From the NCBI GenBank assembly GCA_021787255.1, contig JAJYMD010000218.1:1-14844 (forward strand): DNA of 14,844 bases. Direction: 5' to 3'. This document shows positions 1 to 4,470 of this stretch, piece after piece. Both the position numbers and the translations under genes were made by a program. The DNA comes from Actinomycetes bacterium (GTDB taxonomy: Bacteria > Actinomycetota > Acidimicrobiia > Acidimicrobiales > RAAP-2). The notes beneath the pieces are model-generated. The model did no database searches and was not told the DNA's origin. It was given only the letters and a program-made list of their open reading frames with translations. Positions within the stretch are counted from its first letter, which is position 1, and each line of letters begins with the position of its first letter.

Positions 1-1
1 C

Positions 2-29
2 CTACGCGCGCATTACACCCGCCGCGTAG
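2..29. repeat. 7-bp inverted repeat at the left edge
   Basis: CTACGCG (2-8) and CGCGTAG (23-29) are perfect inverted arms separated by 14 nt. The element lies upstream of the hydrolase promoter and may be a terminator of whatever lies to the left, or an operator. No T-tract follows. Bases 30-45 after it are AT-richer than the rest of the window. Confidence 0.35.
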
Positions 30-45
30 TAAATTTCATCCAATT

Positions 46-86
46 GCAGCACAGCTGCTGACAGCCGCACCCGCTCGCACTAGCTT
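46..86 (+). promoter_or_regulatory. Promoter of the alpha/beta hydrolase gene
   Basis: A -35 box CTGACA (58-63) matches TTGACA at 5 of 6 positions. It is separated by exactly 17 bp from a TANNNT -10 box, TAGCTT (81-86). The ATG at 94 lies 7 nt after the -10 box, so the transcript is probably leaderless. A short perfect inverted repeat, GCAGC-ACA-GCTGC (46-58), abuts the -35 box and could be an operator. This is the only promoter in the window with a convincing -35 hexamer. Function is inferred from position. Confidence 0.6.
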
Positions 87-93
87 CGGGCGC

Positions 94-729
94 ATGGCGC
101 GAGGTCCCCAGTCCGCTCGGGCGTTGTCCAGCCCTCGCGAGCGACTCTCTGGCGTGCTGCTCTCACCCGGTGCCGGTGGGAGCGCCGACAGCCCCCAGTT
201 GATCGCGCTCGCCGACGGACTCGCCGCTGCGACCGGCGTCGTCGTCGAGCGGATGGACTTCCCGTACCGGCTCGCCGGTCGCCGGCGTCCTGATCCCCCC
301 TCCACGCTTGAAGCGAGCGTGCGAGAGCGGGCTTGCGCTCTCGCTCGAAGGCTGGGCGTGGAGACCGACGAGCTGGTGCTCGGAGGCAGGTCGATGGGCG
401 GGCGGATCTGCTCAGTGGTGGTGTCGAGAGGGTTCGCTGCGGCCGGCCTCGTGTTGATCAGCTACCCTCTCCACCCCGCAGGGCGACGGGAGCCGCTTCG
501 CACCTCCCATTTCGCGCACCTCGGGGTGCCCTGCATCTTCGTCTCCGGAACGCGAGACGCCTTCGCTGCTCCCGAGGAGCTCGAGGACGCGACTGCAGCG
601 ATCCCCGGACCCGTGACCCACGTGTGGCTGCAAGGCGGCGACCACGGGCTCCGACGGCACGGCCCAGACGTCGTCGAGGCCGTCGCGCGGTGGCTCGTCA
701 CCACCTTCGCGACGCCGGCATCCGACTGA
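94..729 (+). CDS. Alpha/beta hydrolase, KANL3/Tex30-like (dienelactone hydrolase-related)
   Basis: This 211-aa protein has the fold markers of a compact cytoplasmic alpha/beta hydrolase. The sequence shows an N-terminal strand with LLSPGAGGS (residues 22-30) as the likely oxyanion-hole loop, and a nucleophile elbow GGRSMGG with Ser100. Asp155 lies in SGTRDAF and His184 in GGDHGL, together completing a Ser-Asp-His triad in the right order and spacing. The length suits the KANL3/Tex30 type without a lid domain. The substrate is unknown; esterase or thioesterase activity is a guess. The start at 94 is supported by the -10 box 7 nt upstream; no Shine-Dalgarno sequence is present. It is convergent with the exporter gene on the other strand, with 98 bp between the stop codons and no clear terminator hairpin there. 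Confidence 0.85.
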   Translation: MARGPQSARALSSPRERLSGVLLSPGAGGSADSPQLIALADGLAAATGVVVERMDFPYRLAGRRRPDPPSTLEASVRERACALARRLGVETDELVLGGRSMGGRICSVVVSRGFAAAGLVLISYPLHPAGRREPLRTSHFAHLGVPCIFVSGTRDAFAAPEELEDATAAIPGPVTHVWLQGGDHGLRRHGPDVVEAVARWLVTTFATPASD

Positions 730-827
730 GGGCGCCCGAGAGCGGCTGCGGCCCGGTCGTCGTTCCCGCTCCCCGACATGCTTCCCCTGGCTCTCGCGTG
801 CCCACATCCGCCGCCGGCAACGACGGG

Positions 828-1856
828 TCATGGGGACACCGCCGTCGCTTCGGGAAGTTGCCTGGGTTCGAGCTCCGTCTCCGCAGCGCTTGCAACCGCA
901 GGCGCGCTGCGGCGCCCTCCTGGAGCCGTCCCTGGCGCCGCCCCTCGAGCCGCCCCCGGAACCATGCCTCGAACCGTCCTCCCACCCATCCCTGCACCCA
1001 TCCTTCCCAGGCCCATCACGAACATGGCGAGAACGACGAGCGCGCCACCGACGACGACGCCCCACCCCAGGTGCTCCCCCGAGAACGCGGCGAACAACGC
1101 GGCGAAGACCGGCTCGGTCGTGAACACCACTGCTGCCGACGTCGCCGAGAGATGCGCCTGCGCCCAGGACTGGACGACGAAGGCGAACGCCGTCGCCGCG
1201 ACGGCCGTGAGCACGACGGCCGCCCACAGTGCCGGACTCGACGGTAGTCGGAGGTCGCTTGGTCCGGCGGCCGTGAGTGCCACGAACCCGACCGTGAGAA
1301 GCTGCACGGTCGCCAACGCATGGGCGTCCTCTGCCGTCGACCACCTCTCCAGACCGACGATCTGCAGGGCGAACAGCACTGCGGACACGATGGTCAGCCC
1401 TTCGCCAGGCCCCAACGACCCGACGCGTAGCGTCAGCACCGCGAGACCGGCCGTGGCCAGCCCGACGGCTCCCCAGGTCCGCCGACCGGGGCGCTTGCTC
1501 GAGAGAGCCCACCCGATGAGCGGCGTGAAGAGGACCTGCAATCCGGTGAGGAACCCCGAAACGGCCGCCGACGTGGAGCGGAGCCCGTACGTCTGGGCCA
1601 TGTAACCTGCTGCGAGAGCCGCCCCCAGCAGAGCGCCGTTGCGCCAGCCTCGGCGCCCCAGCCTGACGAGTGCCCGGGGCCGCGCGGCGGCGAGCAACAG
1701 ACCGGCGAGGACGAAGCGCCAGGCGAGGAAGTCCAGCACCGACATGTGGACGATGGCCTGCTTCACGACCACGAAGGTCGAGCCCCAGATCGCAGAGACG
1801 AGGACGAGGAGCAGGACCGCGACCAGTCCCTTCCGCCCTCGCAGTTCGTTGACCAT
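828..1856 (-). CDS. DMT-superfamily transporter (EamA domains)
   Basis: The protein is 342 aa with about ten hydrophobic segments and two EamA repeats (about residues 8-145 and 152-283). The opening segment contains SAIWGSTFVVVKQAI, typical of the RhaT/EamA drug-metabolite transporters, and AVVFTTEPVFAALFA (241-255) is the second-repeat signature. It should sit in the inner membrane and export a small metabolite or amino acid; the substrate cannot be read from the sequence. I chose the ATG at 1856 because AGGAGG lies 5 nt upstream; an in-frame ATG at 1883 has no Shine-Dalgarno sequence. After the last membrane segment comes a tail of about 55 residues rich in Gly, Ala and Pro, longer than usual. 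The gene diverges from the XRE-cupin regulator and shares its operator region, so it is the likely target of that regulator. Confidence 0.88.
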   Translation of the reverse strand: MVNELRGRKGLVAVLLLVLVSAIWGSTFVVVKQAIVHMSVLDFLAWRFVLAGLLLAAARPRALVRLGRRGWRNGALLGAALAAGYMAQTYGLRSTSAAVSGFLTGLQVLFTPLIGWALSSKRPGRRTWGAVGLATAGLAVLTLRVGSLGPGEGLTIVSAVLFALQIVGLERWSTAEDAHALATVQLLTVGFVALTAAGPSDLRLPSSPALWAAVVLTAVAATAFAFVVQSWAQAHLSATSAAVVFTTEPVFAALFAAFSGEHLGWGVVVGGALVVLAMFVMGLGRMGAGMGGRTVRGMVPGAARGAAPGTAPGGRRSAPAVASAAETELEPRQLPEATAVSP

Positions 1857-1908
1857 TCGCTTCCTCCTGCGTGCTGCCGCCATCGGCCGGCCGGGCCGGA
1901 AGTAAGAG

Positions 1909-1940
1909 TGCAGTATTCTGCTAATGCACTATACTGCCCT
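1909..1940. promoter_or_regulatory. Divergent promoter with two operator-like boxes
   Basis: Two 16-bp units lie in tandem (1909-1924 and 1925-1940). Their cores are GCAGTATTCTGC (1910-1921) and GCACTATACTGC (1926-1937), which agree at 10 of 12 positions. Each core is nearly palindromic, and the outer arms GCAGTAT (1910-1916) and ATACTGC (1931-1937) form a perfect inverted repeat. The right box contains TATACT (1930-1935), a good plus-strand -10 box whose transcript would begin close to the ATG at 1943. The left box reads AATACT on the minus strand (1912-1917), a possible -10 box for the transporter. A protein bound here would block both promoters. The regulator gene next door is the obvious candidate; that is inference. 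Confidence 0.6.
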
Positions 1941-1942
1941 TC

Positions 1943-2563
1943 ATGCCCTCCAGGCACCTGCGGCACACAGGAGAGCCGGTGCTCCAGCGACCCCAGAGCT
2001 CTCCCCCTGTCGCCGAGCTCTTCAAGGCGGTCGGTGGCCGAATCCGCGCCGCTCGGCTCGACCAGCGGCTCACCTTGGACGAGTTGAGCGCACGATCCAA
2101 CGTGAGCCGCAGGATGATCACCATGCTCGAAGCAGGCGAGACCAACGCGAGCATCGGAACCCTCGACAAGATCGCCCGCGCGCTCGGGCTCGACTTCGCG
2201 GCTCTCGTAGCCGTCCGCCCCGTGCCCACGCTGACCCCGGAGACCTCCCGCTCGGTCCCACCGGCCTGGGAGGACGGTCGGGGGAGCGCTGCGCACCTCT
2301 TGTACTCCTGCTCCGGCACGCGCACGGTGGAGCTCTGGCAGTGGGAGCTCGTCGGAGGAGCGCGCTACGAGGCGGACGCGGATCCGCCTGGTAGCGAGGA
2401 GCTCGTCGTCGTCCACTCCGGACGTCTCGTCGTCGAAGTCGCCCAGGAACCGTACGCGCTCGAGGCCGGCGAGCACCTTCGGATGCCCACCGATGCACCG
2501 TACGCATTCGTGAACCCCGCGCGAAAGACCGTGAAGTTCGACCTCGTCATCCTCATCTTCTGA
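1943..2563 (+). CDS. XRE-family transcriptional regulator with C-terminal cupin sensor
   Basis: This 206-aa protein combines an N-terminal helix-turn-helix (about residues 29-89) with a cupin_2 beta-barrel (about 128-205). The HTH contains LTLDELSARSNVSRRMITML and the usual Glu-Ala-Gly-Glu turn. The cupin contains the GSEELVVVHSGRLVVEV and LEAGEHLRMPTDAPYAF strands. XRE-cupin proteins usually act as local regulators that sense a small molecule through the cupin; the ligand here is unknown. There are two possible starts. The ATG at 1943 lies 7 nt after the -10 box TATACT, which would be leaderless. An in-frame GTG at 1979 has AGGAG five nt upstream, removes 12 residues and leaves the HTH intact. 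The longer form is listed. The gene diverges from the exporter across the paired boxes at 1909-1940, which suggests autoregulation and control of export. Confidence 0.88.
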   Translation: MPSRHLRHTGEPVLQRPQSSPPVAELFKAVGGRIRAARLDQRLTLDELSARSNVSRRMITMLEAGETNASIGTLDKIARALGLDFAALVAVRPVPTLTPETSRSVPPAWEDGRGSAAHLLYSCSGTRTVELWQWELVGGARYEADADPPGSEELVVVHSGRLVVEVAQEPYALEAGEHLRMPTDAPYAFVNPARKTVKFDLVILIF

Positions 2564-2615
2564 GGGATCTTCTGATGGCCACCGACGTGGAGCTCGGACG
2601 GCTCCGTCGACGCCT

Positions 2616-2632
2616 GCCGGCGAGGAGCCGGC
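2616..2632. repeat. Short GC-rich hairpin between the regulator and the DoxX-like gene
   Basis: GCCGGC (2616-2621) and GCCGGC (2627-2632) are self-complementary arms around GAGGA. The hairpin lies in the 164-bp gap after the regulator stop codon and could slow transcription there, but no T-tract follows, so a terminator role is uncertain. Confidence 0.25.
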
Positions 2633-2662
2633 GAGCGCTCGACCAGGCAAGCGACCGCCGTG

Positions 2663-2688
2663 TCGGCGTCGGGCATCGGCGTCGGGCA
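2663..2688. repeat. Perfect 13-bp tandem duplication upstream of the DoxX-like gene
   Basis: TCGGCGTCGGGCA occurs twice back to back (2663-2675 and 2676-2688), ending about 27 bp before the -10 box of the next gene. This places it around or just above the -35 region. It is one of several short duplications at gene boundaries in this window. Confidence 0.7.
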
Positions 2689-2715
2689 CCGGCCCTGGGG
2701 TCGCGGGCATGCGAG

Positions 2716-2721
2716 TACCGT
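2716..2721 (+). promoter_or_regulatory. -10 box for a leaderless DoxX-like transcript
   Basis: TACCGT is followed by six nt and then the GTG at 2728, the spacing expected when transcription starts at the first base of the start codon. No recognisable -35 hexamer lies 16-18 bp upstream. The identical hexamer and spacing occur in front of the CCA-adding enzyme gene. Confidence 0.5.
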
Positions 2722-2727
2722 GGAGGC

Positions 2728-3210
2728 GTGAGACGTTCACGGATCGCCAACCTCCCCATCCGGGTCGCCACCGGAGCGTTCATCCTGAGCTCCGGTCTCT
2801 CCAAGCTCCAGGCGGACAAGGACACCTACGAGCGGCTGCACGAGCGCGCGTCCGGCACGTTCCCGATCCTGGAGAACGTGCCTTCCGAGCAATTCGGCAA
2901 GGCGCTCGCCGCGACGGAAGTCGGCCTCGGTGCCGCGCTGCTCATGCCCTTCGTGGTCGGCGACGGCCTCGCAGGGCTCATGCTCAGCGCCTTCTCGACC
3001 GGTCTGCTCCGCCTCTACTTGAAGACCCCGGGCATGAGACAGGAAGGCAGCCTGCGCCCGAGCAGGGACGGCACCGCCATGGCGAAGGACGTATGGCTCG
3101 AGGGCATCGGGCTCTCGTTGCTGGCGAGCTCGATCGGGACGCGCCCTCGCGGCGCGCGCCGGGCGAAGAAGCGCTCCACCAACGGCAAGGCCATCAAGGC
3201 CGCGAACTGA
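2728..3210 (+). CDS. DoxX-like membrane protein
   Basis: From the GTG at 2728 the product is 160 aa. It has about four hydrophobic segments (roughly residues 11-24, 58-76, 78-98 and 123-136) and a basic Lys/Arg tail. The pattern LPIRVATGAFILSSGLSK followed by TEVGLGAALLMPFV and LYLKTPGMR resembles actinobacterial DoxX-type membrane proteins of unknown function. I prefer this start because a -10 box lies 6 nt upstream and the family similarity begins here. An in-frame ATG at 2575 would add 51 residues of Arg-rich, low-complexity sequence encoded partly by the 13-bp tandem repeat. That longer form is possible, since GAGGG lies 9 nt before it, but is less likely. Nothing in the context fixes a substrate or partner. 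Confidence 0.75.
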   Translation: MRRSRIANLPIRVATGAFILSSGLSKLQADKDTYERLHERASGTFPILENVPSEQFGKALAATEVGLGAALLMPFVVGDGLAGLMLSAFSTGLLRLYLKTPGMRQEGSLRPSRDGTAMAKDVWLEGIGLSLLASSIGTRPRGARRAKKRSTNGKAIKAAN

Positions 3211-3441
3211 GCACTCCGCGCGGCGCCGTCCGCCAGCCCTGCGCTGGTCGCGCGTGCACCCGTCCTGCCGTCCAAGAGCTGCACCTTGCGATGGGCACCG
3301 TGGTCTGAACGCGCGTCGCCCCGATCGCCAGGATCGCGGGGACGAGCCCACTTTCCCGGACAGGCCGGGAGGACCGGAAGAATTCACCGCCGGGCCATCT
3401 TGCTGTAGGGCACGCTTCGCGGTCCGTTCACCTGCCTTGCG
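3211..3441. other. Intergenic stretch without a supported gene
   Basis: No coding sequence is supported here. The only structure seen is an imperfect hairpin at 3319-3341, with CCCCGATC pairing to GATCGCGGGG through one bulge; no T-tract follows. It might end transcription of the DoxX-like gene. Reading frames that cross this stretch are open only because the DNA is poor in stop codons. Confidence 0.4.
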
Positions 3442-3447
3442 TACCGT
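3442..3447 (+). promoter_or_regulatory. -10 box upstream of the small ORF and response regulator
   Basis: TACCGT, the same hexamer seen before the DoxX-like and cca genes, lies 8 nt before the ATG at 3456. A transcript from here would start at or near that ATG and run through the response regulator gene. No convincing -35 box was found. Confidence 0.4.
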
Positions 3448-3455
3448 TGCTCCCG

Positions 3456-3626
3456 ATGGCGCGACGAGAGCGGAACAGGACGGAGCGGGCTGGGACGGAG
3501 CGGGCTGGGACGGAGCGCGGAGAACGAGCCGAGGGAGCCGTCTCTTGCCTCTCTTCCCTCGCCAAGCGGCGACGCCGCGTGACCTCACGCGCCCCGATCG
3601 ACGCGTGTCGCCCGCTCGGACGTTGA
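3456..3626 (+). CDS. Possible leaderless 56-aa leader ORF ahead of the response regulator
   Basis: This short ORF starts with ATG 8 nt after a TACCGT -10 box. It encodes an Arg-rich 56-residue peptide with a TERAG pentapeptide repeat from a 15-bp tandem duplication. Its TGA stop (3624-3626) overlaps a TTG codon (3623-3625) in frame with the response regulator, giving TTGA, an arrangement often used for translational coupling. Its third-position GC is lower than in the clear genes around it, so coding evidence is weak. It resembles no family I know. It may be a regulatory leader peptide, or merely a chance ORF in an untranslated leader. Confidence 0.3.
   Translation: MARRERNRTERAGTERAGTERGERAEGAVSCLSSLAKRRRRVTSRAPIDACRPLGR
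3478..3517. repeat. 15-bp tandem repeat in the response-regulator leader
   Basis: GGACGGAGCGGGCTG occurs twice in succession (3478-3492 and 3493-3507), followed by a partial third copy beginning at 3508. The 15-bp period keeps reading frames open in both overlapping ORFs. Confidence 0.8.
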
Positions 3627-4339
3627 GCACCTGGCCACGAGGAGCTGCAGGCGGCCTGCCGCCGGTGGTCCTCGTCGTCGACGAGGAGGAACCCTGCCGC
3701 CAGGCCCTCGCGTCCGGCCTCGAGAAGGAGGGCTTCGCGGTCGAGCTCGTCGAACACGCTCGTCATGCGTTCGAGTGCTTCCAGCGCGTTCGACCAGACC
3801 TCGTCCTGCTCGACGTCGTGCTCCCCGACCAGTGCGGGGTGGAGCTCTGCAAGCGCATGCGAGCGGCTGCGCCGGTCCCCGTCATCATCGTGACGGCGAG
3901 AGGCGCCGAGGCCGACGTCGTCGCCGGGCTCGAGATCGGCGCGGCGGATTACGTGGTCAAGCCGTTCCGCCTGCGCGAGCTCGTCGCCCGCATGCGTGCG
4001 GTCCTGCGTCGCGACGCGTCCCTTCTCGTCCCCGCCGATGACGTCCTCGTCCAGGGCTGCGTCCGTCTGGACGCCGCACGGCGTGAGGTCACGGTGGACG
4101 GCCAGCTCGTCGAGCTCTCCCGAAAGGAGTTCGACCTCCTGGCCCTGCTCATGGCCCATCCCGGAGAGGTCGTCGCCCGAGACTCGTGCATCGACCGGCT
4201 CTGGTGGGACCAGGAGCTCGCGGACTCCCGCACCCTCGACACCCACATGCGGCGACTGCGGCGGAAGATCGAGCCGGACCCCGCGCACCCCCGTCACCTC
4301 GTGACCGTGCGGGGGGTGGGCTTCCGCTTCCAGCCATGA
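3605..4339 (+). CDS. OmpR/PhoB-family response regulator (RegX3-like)
   Basis: The protein is 244 aa if it starts at the GTG at 3605. An N-terminal receiver domain (about residues 21-137) has the acidic pocket Asp26/Glu27, phosphoacceptor Asp70 in LVLLDVVLP, Thr97 in IIVTARG and Lys119 in VVKPF. A C-terminal winged helix (about 147-244) contains LSRKEFDLLALLM and ends VTVRGVGFRFQP, the standard OmpR-type DNA-binding domain. It resembles actinobacterial RegX3. No histidine kinase gene lies within the window, so its partner is elsewhere. The start is uncertain: TTG 3623 (238 aa, overlapping the leader ORF stop) and TTG 3545 are alternatives, and none has a Shine-Dalgarno sequence. The open frame continues back to 3254, but that part is low-complexity and not part of the family. 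Confidence 0.87.
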   Translation: MSPARTLSTWPRGAAGGLPPVVLVVDEEEPCRQALASGLEKEGFAVELVEHARHAFECFQRVRPDLVLLDVVLPDQCGVELCKRMRAAAPVPVIIVTARGAEADVVAGLEIGAADYVVKPFRLRELVARMRAVLRRDASLLVPADDVLVQGCVRLDAARREVTVDGQLVELSRKEFDLLALLMAHPGEVVARDSCIDRLWWDQELADSRTLDTHMRRLRRKIEPDPAHPRHLVTVRGVGFRFQP

Positions 4340-4384
4340 GCGCCCGCTTCCAACCCTGACGACCGTGCCCGCTTCCAACCCTGA
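4325..4384. repeat. Three copies of the response-regulator 3' end
   Basis: The last codons of the response regulator, CGCTTCCAGCCATGA (Arg-Phe-Gln-Pro-stop), are followed by two further copies of CCCGCTTCCAACCCTGAC, whose stops lie at 4357-4359 and 4382-4384. Each copy could encode the same four residues and a stop, but the spacings of 20 and 25 bp put them in different frames. They look like successive short duplications. Confidence 0.75.
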
Positions 4385-4470
4385 CCACCACGCCGGTACC
4401 CGAGCCGCCTCCGAGGCCGACGTCCCCACGACCGCCTACGCCAGCACCTGCGGCGCGCGGCGACCGGTCG

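Noticed and set aside
730..827. Bidirectional terminator between the hydrolase and exporter genes
   Set aside because: Only 6-7 bp arms with loops of about 50 nt were found, and no T-tract.
2575..2727. N-terminal extension of the DoxX-like protein
   Set aside because: It is Arg-rich, includes the 13-bp tandem repeat and precedes the leaderless GTG and the conserved region; retained only as an alternative start.
3254..3604. N-terminal extension of the response regulator
   Set aside because: It is low complexity, includes a 15-bp tandem repeat and a promoter-like box, and has no counterpart in the OmpR family.
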